A program made the translations under genes and the position numbers. The notes beneath the pieces are model-generated. The model made no database searches, had not been told where the DNA came from, and saw only the letters and a program-made list of their open reading frames with translations. A DNA stretch of 64,000 nt from Eumeta japonica (taxonomy: Eukaryota > Arthropoda > Insecta > Lepidoptera > Psychidae): contig BGZK01001318.1 in NCBI GenBank assembly GCA_005406025.1, positions 62,001-126,000 of the forward strand. The letters are read 5' to 3'. The first letter of the stretch is position 1, and each line of letters opens with the position of its first letter. Positions 48,361 through 58,655 of the stretch are shown in pieces.

Positions 48361-49128
48361 ATAAAAAATATTTCGTAGGTAATAAAATTACACTTGAAAT
48401 ACGTCATTAATAAATTCTTTTCGACAGTACCACCTATTCCAAAAGCTGATTAATCTAGAGAAAAATGGGCAAGAAACTCAAGGCTTGCTTTTTTTTACTC
48501 ATCTATACAAAGGGTTTAGTAATTTATAATTTAGTCGACATTTAAAAATAATATGAAGTAACCTGATAGGCGAGCAGCTTAATCCCAGGGACTTTTTTCA
48601 TTAAGATATTCCAACACATTATAATAGCCCTCGCCATATAACTTTCTTTTAACGAAACGTTTAAACTCAGCAAATGACAAATTTTAAATTTCAGCTGGGA
48701 TCTTATTATAAAAGGGTACATTCATTCCCTTAAATGATTTATTAACTTCACTTAGACGGGTCTTATGAGTAGTAAGATCGCTTTTATGTCTAGTGTTAAT
48801 GTTATGAATGTTGCTCATTTTTTAAAAGGGTTCTTTATGTTTCTTGACATATACCAGGTTTTCGTATATGTATTGTGATGCTAAAGTGAGGATATAAATT
48901 TCTTTAATTTTTTCTCTGAGAGATGTCATTGGTCTCAGATTATAAACAGCACGAATAGCTCGCTTCTGCAGCACGAAAATTGTGTCAATATCGGCTGCGT
49001 GACCCCATAACAAAATTCCATAGGTCATAAGACTATGAAAAAAACTGAAATAAATTAGTCTCGCGGTGCTTTCGTCTTTAAGTCACTGAATTGTTTTGAC
49101 TGCATATGCTGCAGAACCAGGTATTTTC
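48346..49128 (-). mobile_element. LINE (non-LTR retrotransposon) 3' fragment, copy B
   Basis: Minus-strand element with its 3' tail at 48346 and its truncated 5' end near 49128. The minus-strand frame 48822-49028 encodes MTYGILLWGHAADIDTIFVL and QKRAIRAVYNLRPM, then SLREKIKEIYILTLASQYIY, the C-terminus following the reverse transcriptase of jockey/CR1-like LINEs. Upstream codons (to about 49125) continue ARLIYFSFFHSL but contain a stop. The 3' UTR (48346-48820) matches copy A. Dead, 5'-truncated insertion. Confidence 0.85.
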
Positions 49129-49129
49129 A

Positions 49130-52100
49130 GTCTTTCAATCAAAAGAAAATTGACTTCAAAATAAATACATTCAATTAATTTTTATAACTTAAACTATATT
49201 CATTTTTATTGAAAAATCCTGTCACTTCATAGGGGCAAAACTAGAGCTGTTACATAAAAACGGCACATGTTTATGAAATTAGCGTGGAAAAACAATTTAG
49301 ATTCACGTAAAAAATTTCATACAACAGACATGCTGTTTTCCTGTGTAATAAATATAAAAGGTTAGCATTCTCCGTTACTCACAGCAAAATATTTAAACCC
49401 TGACTCACAGCATATACCGCGATGTGTGTAAGAAGCGCGCATTATTGTTGCAAAGTTGAAATCCATTGTGTGTGTGTTTTAGATACATAGATATACGAGT
49501 GCCAGGTCCATATGAGTTACGTCCTAGAAAGTGGCTCGGGCGACATGTCCTTCATACCTTAAATCAATGATGGACGGTCCCGATTCTCGCTCATCTGCCT
49601 ATGTATCACAATACATAAATCGTGTCTGCAATTTGCGTGAAAATTGAAAACTACTATCTTCAGGACATGATGTTTCGTGCCATACAAGAACGCTGCTCTT
49701 TATAATGATAACCCAAGATCCAGGACCGTTGTCATTATTATGCAGTTGACAACATTATACAACATAGTCTAATTTTTCGAGCAGTGACTCGCAAAACACG
49801 AAACGCGTAATACAATATACACGCTCACGCGGTGTATTGGGTACATTTCGATATGGGAGGCTATTAATACCGAACAACACTAATTGATATCACAACGAAT
49901 TAGATGATACTCCAACAGTAGGGTGACAGCCCTTACGAAGCAGCCAATTACGATAAAGATCAAACGCGTTCAATTTGTGAGTTATGTACCACGCTACCGG
50001 CTGCATAGTAACGAATAAAGTGAACGTTGATAGCGGAGGGCGGCGCGCGCGCGCCGTATTCATTACTGCACTTAATTAAATAATGCAAGTACATAATTAA
50101 ACATAAAAGAACTTTAAACATAAAAGAACTTTAAACATAATGTTCTTCTTATAAAATCAAAAAAATATTTCAAACAAATGTTTACAATTATTCATACACA
50201 TTTGCCATATGACAGCGATATAGGTAATATAATGACCTTCAGTTTAAGTACAATTTATTGAAAACATCTGTTTATTTAACCATACCGCTCGGTAAAGAAG
50301 AAGAAAAATATTGTTATCAAACCCACACTTCGAGAATAAGTAACAACTTTTGCAATTCTTTGTGACTTGTAAACAGTGATCGCTTCGCAACTTGCGATGT
50401 TGGGTTTAATTACCTAGTTTGTGTATCAACTGAACCATCGCTGGCTACTCCATATTGGGAACAGTGTCTCAAAGTTTTCAAATAAAATCAAGTTCACACG
50501 TACAATATGACATTTCGTTAAAAAAAAATGCAATTCTGTTTAAGTTTTCATGAGTGTTAAGTTCTATATAACCCGAACACTGAAACCTGGGAAGGCCATG
50601 TTATTGATTGGTGCTGGAGCAGCTGATTACTGTCAAGCGTATCCGAGGCCCCAGTACGAGGCTACGAGAAGGACAATGTGGGGTTTTAGTCGATAGGAGT
50701 CCAACATAAATCGATTAGCCATTCCCAAGTCCCGGGTAACCATAACAATTTCACCATAAAAAAATACGAGTGGTGTCGTGGGACACCAGGTAGGAACGAA
50801 GTTCCTTCGGCTAATGTAGAATCGACACAATTTGCAAAGAAAAAATCGTGCTCAATTTTATGTAGATTTTCTTTATTTTTCTCTTAAATTTTGCTGATTA
50901 GTTTTTATTTAAGTACAGGAAAGTATTTAGGAAATTCAGTATTTTAGGAAATAAAATAAATTACGTAAAATAAAAAAAAAAAATCGTAATTCAAATTATC
51001 AACTAAAATAACAAAATATGTCTCTTTATTTTAGCTTGACAACACAAAATTACATAGAAATAGAATAATTTCCCACTATTATCACTGTCAATTGCATTCA
51101 AGTCACTTGTTAGTTCACTTGCCATTGTTACTATATTTATTATTGTTTTGACGATTTGAAATTATATGAAAATAAACGTGACTACTCACGAGTAAAATGT
51201 ATCTATAATGTGAATATTAGCCACGTGCTTGTCCATGAATTCATGAGTATATACTATGCATTGGCGGGGCGGAGGGTAATAGAGAGAAGGGATGAGAGAA
51301 CGAAAAGAAAGAGGGAGAAAGAGAAAGGTATTATACACTACTCGCTTGTGTATACGACTGTCGCGCCTGCGCACGTCTCATTTAACGGTTTTATTCCACG
51401 GACTTTTTCTTACGGTTTTACTATCACATTTTTTTCAGTTCGGTCGCGCAGCAAAATCCCTATCTCCTCCAAGCCCGCCGTAAGGAACTTCGTTCCAATA
51501 AAAGGTAATGTTATTAATAAAACTTTGTGCCATTCGGTTACAATCTAGAGCTTTCACCTTTCCAGTGTATTTACTGCTTCGGCATTGCAAACATGAACTT
51601 CCATAATACATTTGAAAGAAAAACAACGGCAAGTAATTAACGCGTTTAAGCTCATTAAAATACAAATGGCGCGCTATTGAAAAGAAATGAAATTCCCGGG
51701 ACAAAAAGTGACCCGCTTGTTGAGCTCCACGCCCTCTTGTTTTCCAATCTCAAAGGAATCTTAATTGAGTGGCTAAAGAACTTGTTCTGGTCTCGAGTTT
51801 AAGATTAATATAACTCAGCGAGCTGTCAAAGACCAGTCAGGTCAGTGAGAAATTTTATTTATCTCTTTCCGCCTGTCTCAGGAATTTAATTACATGGATG
51901 CTTGTGTTATGAAGATATATCTTTGCTCATATTTTGATTGGTATGGAATGACTCGTAATTTTTAAATGATGATTTGTAACATACACAATTTCATCAAAAT
52001 AGTGACTGGGAAATCAATATGATATATATGTGTATATCCTATTTTATATGACAGGAATGCAGGTGGACCTATTTATTAGTTGGCGTGATGAAACGCACGA

Positions 52101-52917
52101 CAAAAAATTTATACGGATGTCAGCTGTGCGATTTCTTATGTTTATATAAGTTTTTCTCAAAAATAGAACGATTTTGTTGAGTCAATTTTTTTAAAAATAG
52201 AACGATCTTTTTGAGTCAATTTTCTCAAAAATAGAATGATCTTTTTTCCCTTTTAGGGGATTATTTCGCCTCTCATATCGGATATGCACTTCAATATGCT
52301 CCAATCTGTATCATCATTTTATACTTATGAATACGATTTAACTATAATTATAGAATATCAAACTATGATTCTAATAAGGAGTTATTGAAATGTTTTAGGT
52401 AATACGATAGGCATCCTACGTCGTATCGTTCAAAAAACTTAGCGTTTATGTAAATCGAACGACTGCATATATCCGTAACGAATGATAAAATTGAACCGTA
52501 AATCAAATGCACATAGAACTTTACTGCCGTTGTCACGAAGTTGTAAAGAAATGGAAATATTTAACCACGAAAGTGGAATAAAAATCTCTAATCGGCAACA
52601 ATATATTAATGACGTTAGAAATATTCCATGATACATAAATTTGACATTTTGCAATTATTGCATTCGACTAATTTACGGATTATTTTAATAAATATATTTA
52701 AGTATAAAACACATAATTAGATAGAAATAGTGGAAGGACGTATATGGTTTTTATATAAGATCGGGGAAAAGATTTTTCGTATTTTATATATAAATTCAAG
52801 GTACCTATTTTAATTACATTTTATTTACATTTAATTATAATACACACACACGCACGCACGCACGCACCCACACATATGTAGCTCTGGGGGGGTATCCTTT
52901 ATGATCTCTGATGAAGT
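49130..52917. other. Intergenic, no gene identified
   Basis: AT-rich. Notable items: a CGGCGCGCGCGCGCCG palindrome near 50041-50056, a duplicated ACATAAAAGAACTTTAA (50103-50135), a purine-rich GAGAGAAGGGATGAGAGAAC run at 51282-51330, three imperfect repeats of TTCTCAAAAATAGAACGAT spaced about 45 bases at 52150-52245, and an (ACGC)n/(CA)n run at 52842-52874. The 130-codon frame 51156-51548 spans the purine run and shows no domain. Confidence 0.5.
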
Positions 52918-52922
52918 CCAGG
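52918..52922. repeat. Target-site duplication, left (CCAGG)
   Basis: CCAGG directly before the left LTR; the same five bases follow the right LTR at 59305-59309. Five bases is usual for BEL/Pao integration. Confidence 0.9.
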
Positions 52923-53567
52923 TGTAACGGCGATTTCGGCTATCGCCGCGTAAGCCCGCACCCCGGAGTGCCTCTCTTCACGATGCGCACGCTTCTTTCT
53001 TTGGTCGGCGGATTTCTTGCGGTGTGGCGGCGTGGTCAATAATGATGGACAGCGTTTTCTTTCTTTCAGACTTTATTAAGCCGAGCTTCACAAGATGACG
53101 GTTGGCTAGCAACTGTGTCGGATGCACCACTCCCACTGCATTTTATGGGTGGTGCATCCGTTGCACATGTGAGTTGCATACATTTTTATTGGGAGGCGTG
53201 GCCATGCACTTAATTCACATATGCATTATCAACATGCATTGGCGCCACTAGCGCCAGAGACACCGATTAGCGGCCGTACCGTAACGACGGCCGCTTTTAA
53301 GGCCTATCATTGGTCCTCCCCCAAAGCACGATTTCGTATGCAACTCACACGCACATTACATTTCAAATATTCAATTAATCAATACAAAATTCTAACAAAC
53401 AAATATTTTCCTTAAAAACTAGTCCCTACCCGGGTAATTAAAAAACTATGCAGAAAAATTCTTTAATATAAAACACACACAAATATAAAACACTTATTAC
53501 AAAATAATTCTCATATAAGACATAATGCAATTTTAAATTTATATCAATTGCGCGGCTGTCCGTAACA
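52923..53567 (-). repeat. 3' LTR of the Pao element
   Basis: 645 bp. By eye it differs from the right LTR by 4 substitutions and 7 short indel sites, most indels in homopolymers. Includes the frame-crossing ACTTTATTAAGCCGAGCTTC and TGCATCCG/GTGCATCCG repeats near 53120-53165. Confidence 0.95.
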
Positions 53568-53578
53568 TTCTCCCCCTC
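53568..53578 (-). other. Polypurine tract of the Pao element
   Basis: The minus strand reads GAGGGGGAGAA immediately before the 3' LTR, the expected primer site for second-strand synthesis. Confidence 0.85.
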
Positions 53579-53589
53579 GGTGCGCAGCA

Positions 53590-54330
53590 CTACACTTCAG
53601 GACACGGAACAGCCGTCGCCTCAGCTGACACCAGCACGACGATCTTCGAAGTGGGACGCCGCAGAACGCCACCAGTCGTCTCGACGTCCACCACACGAAC
53701 TTGGTTGTCAGGACCCGGGTAGGTCTTCTTAATTCTGCCTCGAGGCCACGAGTATCGAGGTGATGATGAGTCGACGATCAGCACGATGTCGCCCTCGGCC
53801 GGCGCGCGGCATATAGGGTCGCCGCGCGCCCGGCGGGGCACCAGAGTCGGTAAGTATTCTCTTAACCACCTCTGCCAGAAGTGATCGGCGAGGCGCTGAC
53901 ACGTGCGCCAGTTTGCAGGCCCGTGGAGCACGTTGTCGTCAAAGTGGCCCGCTGCGGCAGCGCCGCAGGAGCGCCCGATCAGGAAGTGGTTAGGCGTGAG
54001 GCTTTCGGCCTCGGCAGGTTCGACGTCCACCTCCGTCAACGGTCTGGAGTTGACAATGTGCTCGGCTTCTAGCAGCAGGGTGTGGAGAACTTCTTCGCGA
54101 GGGCTCCTCTCTCTCAATGTAGCGGCCAACGCGGTTTTGATAGATCGCACCAAACGCTCCCAGGCGCCACCCATGTTCGGAGCGCCGGGAGGTATGAACT
54201 TCCAAGTTATGGTGCGGACGTCGGCTTCTTTCTTCATCTTCTCGTGTACCTCTTGTATGTTTACCAATTCTTTATTTGCGCCGACGAGCAAAAGTAACGT
54301 TTCGGCCCTTCGAATGTAATCACAATTCAA
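53590..54330 (-). pseudogene. pol: Pao integrase C-terminal core and DUF5641
   Basis: Begins inside the integrase core: LVGANKELVNIQEV, then FIPPGAPNMGGAWERLVRSI with the third catalytic acidic residue (Glu 58), and HIVNSRPLTEV. Residues 150-240 are the DUF5641-type C-terminal domain: DHFWQRWLREYLPTLVPRRA, EGDIVLIVDSSSPRYSWPRG. The first two catalytic Asp residues of the DDE triad are not present; the bases where the second would lie (54290-54315) are scrambled. The stop at 53590 is the natural polyprotein end, just before the polypurine tract. Confidence 0.85.
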
Positions 54331-54354
54331 ACTCGAAGGGTACCAATCGTTTTC

Positions 54355-55284
54355 TTACACTTTCATTTTCGCTCTATGCCACGAGTATCGAGCGCGATAT
54401 CGCCCTCGGCCGGCGCACGACATATAGGGTCGTTGTGCGCCCGGCGGGACATCATAGTGACTAAGTTGTCTTTCATACAAGCTCAATTGAGCGCTCAGTA
54501 GCGCCGCTTTCAACTCGAGCCGAGGGATCGATATGACTTTCAAGGGAGCGACGCGAGCCTTTCCTGCTATCAGCGAAACTGCGCTTTCGTGTTCGCTCAA
54601 TTTTATACGCCAATACACGGCCGCAGCGTACGACTTTTCGCTCGCGTCGACGAACACATGTAGCTCCCCCTCGGTGTGGCCGGGCGATATGCATCGAGGT
54701 ATTCTGATCGATGCCAGCTTCTTTACGTCGTTCACCCATTTTAGCCACTTCTTATGTGCATCGGCTTCTATTGTTTCGTCCCAGTCGATCCCTGATCTCC
54801 ATATGTCCTGGAGCATGCATTTGCCCGTGATGAGGACGGGCGAGGCTAGACCGAGCGGGTCGAACACGGACATGACTGCACTCGTGACTTGTCGTTTTGT
54901 TGGTGGAAGCGATGTTTCCAATACCTCAGTAGGCGTGTTCCGCAGGCCGAGATTGAAACCCAGGGCGTCATTATTGATGTCCCACTGTAGGCCGAGGGTT
55001 TTTTCAATTCGTGTGTCGCCCCCGAGTTGTACATTGTCGTCATTTCGCGTGTCGGGCATTTCATTCAAGACTTCAATTTCGTTACTCGCCCAACCGCGTA
55101 ACTCGAAGGCTGCCTTTCGATGAATCTCGTAAACTTGTTTCGAAACACGCCTGGCTTCCTCTATACTGTTAAAACTTTTCAAGAAGTCATCAACATAGTG
55201 ATCTAATCGTATCGCTTTGCACGCCTCCGGGTACTCAAGTTCAAATTCTGAGGCGTTGCGATTTTGATGTAGATCGCAGTACAA
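54355..55284 (-). pseudogene. pol: Pao reverse transcriptase C-terminal half and RNase H
   Basis: Continues RT in a new frame. YVDD at residues 30-33 (IRLDHYVDDFLKSF) is the RT catalytic pair. Residues 130-160 carry SVFDPLGLASPVLITGK. RNase H follows with HVFVDASEKSYAAAVYWR (Asp 213) and SIPRLELKAALLSAQL (Glu 257). After QLSLYERQLS (~275) the sequence stops matching the family: bases 54378-54455 are a diverged copy of the DUF5641 segment at 53745-53850. The RNase H end, the zinc-binding domain and the integrase start are therefore absent. Confidence 0.85.
54378..54455 (-). repeat. Displaced copy of the DUF5641 coding segment
   Basis: GCCACGAGTATCGAG, CGCCCTCGGCCGGCGC and CATATAGGGTCG match 53745-53850 with about eight substitutions and a ~27-base gap. 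It sits at the edge of the integrase deletion, next to an 8-bp inverted repeat (CCCTTCGA 54305-54312 and TCGAAGGG 54332-54339). Confidence 0.75.
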
Positions 55285-55907
55285 GGCGATGAGGCGGCGC
55301 CGAAAATCAGTGACGTCATTCGGTACTCTTGTGGATTTTCGTGCATGTTATTTCGCCACAGGAATCGTAAGCTGTCTCGATCTTCCTCTCTGATCTTAAC
55401 CCGCAGGAACATTTCCTTGATGTCGGCCGACACCGCTACGCGGCCCTGTCTGAATCGGACGAGTACACCCAATAGTGATCTTATTAAATCGGGGCCCGTG
55501 AGCAATGCATCGTTCAGACATTTGCCGTTCGTACGGGCGGCCGCATCAAAGACAAGGCGGACTTTCTTCTTCTGCGGATGCGTGACGGCGAAATGAGGCA
55601 GGTACCACAAGCGTTCGGATGTAGATTGATTCGGCGCTGGCTCTGCGTACCCATTTTTTAACAGATTATTGATCTGTTCACAATATTCATGTTTCAAATT
55701 ATCATTCTTTGACAATTTCTTTTCTATGCTGCGCAGACGTCGCATCGCTGTGTCATAACTTTCAGGCATCGTTTCGTTGTCCGACTTCCACAATAGGCAT
55801 GTTTCGAACTGACCGCTCGGTAATCTTACACTATTGCTATCTAGCAACACGAGCGCCCTCTTCTGGATCGTGGCTCGGTTTACGCGGAGCCACGCCGAGG
55901 GATTCAA
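55203..55907 (-). pseudogene. pol: Pao reverse transcriptase, N-terminal half
   Basis: Contains WYLPHFAVTHPQKKKVRLVF, DAAARTNGKCLNDALLTGPD and VAVSADIKEMFLRVKI, where Asp 162 is the first catalytic aspartate of RT, then TSLIFGAASSPCTAIY. Past about 55275 the frame is lost and the rest of the ORF is out-of-frame tail. Codon use and GC content are much higher than in flanking host DNA. Confidence 0.85.
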
Positions 55908-56271
55908 TTTCGAAATGCCGTTTCACAATATCATTCAGTTCAATGTCGGAAGCGTCGGACGGTCGCAAGTGATGTACGGTATTTATCGGTCGTGATAAAC
56001 TGGAGCAGCATCCATGTAACACCCAGCCCAGTTGAGTCAAGGAGGCGGCAGGCTGGTTTGCGCGACCACTCTTAATTTGTCGCGACACAATCAAGCCCCA
56101 ATTATCCTGACCGATCAAGATGCACGGTGCGGCAGCGTCATAGATCAAATTTTCAGCGATATCTGTCAAGTGCGAGCAGGCTGCGACGGTGGCGCGCTCT
56201 ACGCGTTGCGGAGCTAGCTTCAGGTTTCTGATGGTCTGAGCTGTCATGAGTTTCAAGTTTCGAGAAAACAA
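55837..56271 (-). pseudogene. Pao protease-RT linker (DUF1758-like)
   Basis: IYDAAAPCILIGQDNWGLIV and SLTQLGWVLHGCC are the conserved DUF1758/Pao words (ILIGxDN...TxLGWxLxG). It ends ESLGVAPRKPSHDPEEGA, then loses the frame near 55862, where the RT piece takes over in a different frame. Confidence 0.8.
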
Positions 56272-56495
56272 GCCTTTGATTTTAACTCGAATGACCCGCG
56301 ATTTTCATCGGTTATCTCATTGCCACCGACACTCGAGACGCGTAACGTTTCGCGGCGTCCTTTCGCTCCGATTCGATTCGCCACCTGCTCATCGATTAAG
56401 GTGACCGTGGAGCCTTCGTCAAGGAGTGCGTGGACCTTCATCGAACCTTCGGGGCCATACAGCTCGACCGGAACAATTTTCAAGTATGCGCGCAT
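56253..56495 (-). pseudogene. Pao aspartic protease region
   Basis: Frame-limited piece of the polyprotein. The retropepsin active site reads HALLDEGSTVTLID with Asp at residue 26, the Pao-type D-E-G-S version of DTG/DSG. It continues RIGAKGRRETLRVSSVGGNE. The piece ends by frameshift at about 56260, and the next domain continues in another frame. Confidence 0.8.
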
Positions 56496-56509
56496 TGTAT
56501 TAACATTGT

Positions 56510-56710
56510 TTACAGATACCGCCGTGTGCTCGGTGACGACGGCTGTCGTCTGGGCGCTCCCTCATGACCCTCTATCGTGGTCCGCTCTTGGTGGAGTAGC
56601 CTATGATGTCCGCCTCGACATATCTTACAGGGCTTTCCTCTGCACGTGGCTTGCATGTGACGGCCCTCAGGCATCGGAAACACATGCGAAGCCTTTTCGC
56701 GGCGTCCCAT
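56510..56710 (-). pseudogene. Pao zinc-knuckle region, frame-shifted continuation of gag
   Basis: Continues the polyprotein in another frame: GRHMQATCRGKPCKICRGGH then HRLLH, the Cys/His-rich nucleic-acid-binding part. The first CxxC of the knuckle is readable only in the third frame (near 56690), so at least two indels lie within about 30 bases. The frame then ends before the protease at a stop near 56512. Confidence 0.75.
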
Positions 56711-58244
56711 TTTCGCTCATATTCAACTTCACAAATTCGCCGCAGTCGGGTAAGCCGTGTTCGTTGTTACAGAGCGGACATATCATTTTCACATTTATTG
56801 TTGACCGATTTGATGTCTGGAAGGCGGTGTGCGAATTCGAGTTGTTGTCATCGTACTTCATAGTGTTGATCGTGTTTGTTCTTCGCGGGCGTCGTTCCGG
56901 TGTAGGCCTCAAATTTCTACTGCCGCCTTTCTCTATCGGCATGGAGGCGCTGCACTGGTCGGCTATCTTATTCAAAAAGGTTGACAACATCACAAGTTCG
57001 GGCTCGTCGCTGTTCTGAGAGTCCTTATATTCGCACCATTTGAATTTCAAGATGTCATTGAATTTGTCAACTATCTCATCGGTCATTTCGGGGGCGGACA
57101 GGTAGCTCAATTTATTCAACGTGCGTATGGCCGCAACACAATTATTCACTTTATTGGCGAACGAGCTGATGTTGCCCATTCCACCGTTCATCGGCATCAT
57201 ACGTCTCAATTTATTTAGCTCCTGTTTGATTATGGCGTCAGGTCGCCCGAACCTGCGCTCGAGCACTCGCATAATTTGTAGCGGATCCGTTTCAGTATAG
57301 ATCAAGGCTTCACAAGTTTCACGCGCTTCGCCACTGAGCGCTTTGCGGATCCGTGCTACGTTTTGAACATTGCTGAATAGTCCCGACGTGTCATTGTATA
57401 CCGATCGAAATGCGATCCATTCGCTAACATTTCCACAGAAACTCGGCAGATCTGCCAGAGTTTTAGACGGCTCGTTCACAATTTTCGATGTTTCTTTGCT
57501 AGCAGTCTTGATCGCGAGTACGATCGCATCGGCCAATGTGGATTCGCTCATATTCGAGTCGGTATTACGAGGGGATGCACTATTAATTTCGCTGCATGCC
57601 GTCGGTGGCGGTGGTGGCGCTGTCGTCGGACTCGATTCGGGCACGGGCTCAATGTCGCCCAACGTAACGGTCCGTTTCTCAAGTTTATCCGTTTTGGATA
57701 AATGGGACGCGTTATCACAATCAATCAAATCGCCCGAATCCTGTTCGTCCGCTTCCAGGCGTAGCAACAACATTTTTGTACGCGCGACCGCGGCACGTGC
57801 AGCTATCCTTTCACTTTCTAATTGCTCAAATTCTAGTTGAGCCAATAACGCGGCGTGCTTCTTCTGTCGCGCCGTGTTCACATTTCTGTTCGAATCGTCA
57901 ATGTTCAACTGATGTGCAGGACTTCGGTTTCGCATATTTGCCGCTAGAGGGCCAAGTGTTGCATCGGATGCGCCGGCTGCATTCGGAGCGTCGACTCGGT
58001 CGGATCTCGTATCCGCATGCAAGTCACAAACTTCCTCGTCGATCCTCTCCTGCCCAGGCGAACTTCCGCTCAAGTTTTCATTCGTACCGTGGTCCCACGT
58101 GTGCGTCGACGACGTGCCCGTTTCTGACGACCGGCTTGTCGGCGCACTCATTGACGTTTCGTTCTCTTGCTCGGCTGTGTTCATTTTGCGCGCTCTTGTA
58201 ACACGCTTGCTGTCCATCTTCAAGTTCAATTCTTCAATCTTCAA
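56667..58244 (-). CDS. gag: Pao Gag, 525 codons, truncated by frameshift in the zinc knuckle
   Basis: Structural protein of the retrotransposon particle. Residues 1-120 are Ser/Thr/Asn-rich and disordered-looking. 125-170 is a charged heptad-like coiled coil (LLAQLEFEQLESERIAARAA). 200-225 is a Pro run. 262-400 is the DUF1759-type capsid domain, starting LADLPSFCGNVSEWIAFRSV and including VLERRFGRPDAI. A first Cys-rich segment, CPLCNNEHGLPDC, lies near 490. The frame is lost just after MSENG, and the following CxxC...C zinc-binding sequence continues in other frames (56510-56710). In intact relatives gag and pol are one frame, so this end is an artefact of damage. The start ATG at 58244 is the first in frame; Met 10 or 21 are alternatives. 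Confidence 0.85.
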   Translation of the reverse strand: MKIEELNLKMDSKRVTRARKMNTAEQENETSMSAPTSRSSETGTSSTHTWDHGTNENLSGSSPGQERIDEEVCDLHADTRSDRVDAPNAAGASDATLGPLAANMRNRSPAHQLNIDDSNRNVNTARQKKHAALLAQLEFEQLESERIAARAAVARTKMLLLRLEADEQDSGDLIDCDNASHLSKTDKLEKRTVTLGDIEPVPESSPTTAPPPPPTACSEINSASPRNTDSNMSESTLADAIVLAIKTASKETSKIVNEPSKTLADLPSFCGNVSEWIAFRSVYNDTSGLFSNVQNVARIRKALSGEARETCEALIYTETDPLQIMRVLERRFGRPDAIIKQELNKLRRMMPMNGGMGNISSFANKVNNCVAAIRTLNKLSYLSAPEMTDEIVDKFNDILKFKWCEYKDSQNSDEPELVMLSTFLNKIADQCSASMPIEKGGSRNLRPTPERRPRRTNTINTMKYDDNNSNSHTAFQTSNRSTINVKMICPLCNNEHGLPDCGEFVKLNMSENGTPRKGFACVSDA

Positions 58245-58636
58245 TCCCTAACGGTCCCTAACAGCTCGTACGAGGTCCTCGAGACGAGGATATGCTCAAT
58301 ACGAGGATGGAAAACGGGAAGGGTAGGTGTGGCCCGCTCGACAGTGGACATGCACAGAGTCAGGGTGCGCAATAGAGCTTCGGTGGGAGCGACCGTCGCC
58401 AGGCGTGCCTACAGTCCGGCCCCCTATCTGTGCATGCGTATCGACGCGACAAGGCTATTCGGCGCCGAGATCGTACTCGGCAACCGGTGACCACGCCTCA
58501 ACTAGTCACTCCGCTCGAAAGCGTTAAACAGTGAGATGTCGTTAACACCGCTAGGTGACCCTCTCACTGTCCGAAGCGTGCACACGGAAATAAAAATCCG
58601 AAGCACACGACTTACTCGTAAATTTGTTCAGGATGA
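58245..58636 (-). other. Pao leader between primer site and gag
   Basis: About 390 bases of GC-balanced non-coding leader. Plus-strand open frames here (58167-58490, 58327-58527) are shadows. Packaging signals would lie here but none is recognisable. Confidence 0.6.
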
Positions 58637-58653
58637 TCCGGCTCGAAGGACCA
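58637..58653 (-). other. Primer-binding site, tRNA-Tyr
   Basis: The + strand reads TCCGGCTCGAAGGACCA, two bases before the 5' LTR boundary. That is the 3' end of animal tRNA-Tyr including CCA (its acceptor starts CCTTCGA), so the minus-strand element RNA would pair with tRNA-Tyr to prime reverse transcription. Confidence 0.85.
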
Positions 58654-58655
58654 GC

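Noticed and set aside
51156..51548. 130-codon + strand frame
   Set aside because: Crosses a purine-rich run; no domain, no splice context, no composition shift that would support coding.
53881..58490. Long + strand open frames through the Pao element (for example 54533-55123, 56320-57018, 57370-57840)
   Set aside because: They are antisense shadows of the GC-rich gag-pol coding strand and carry no domain.
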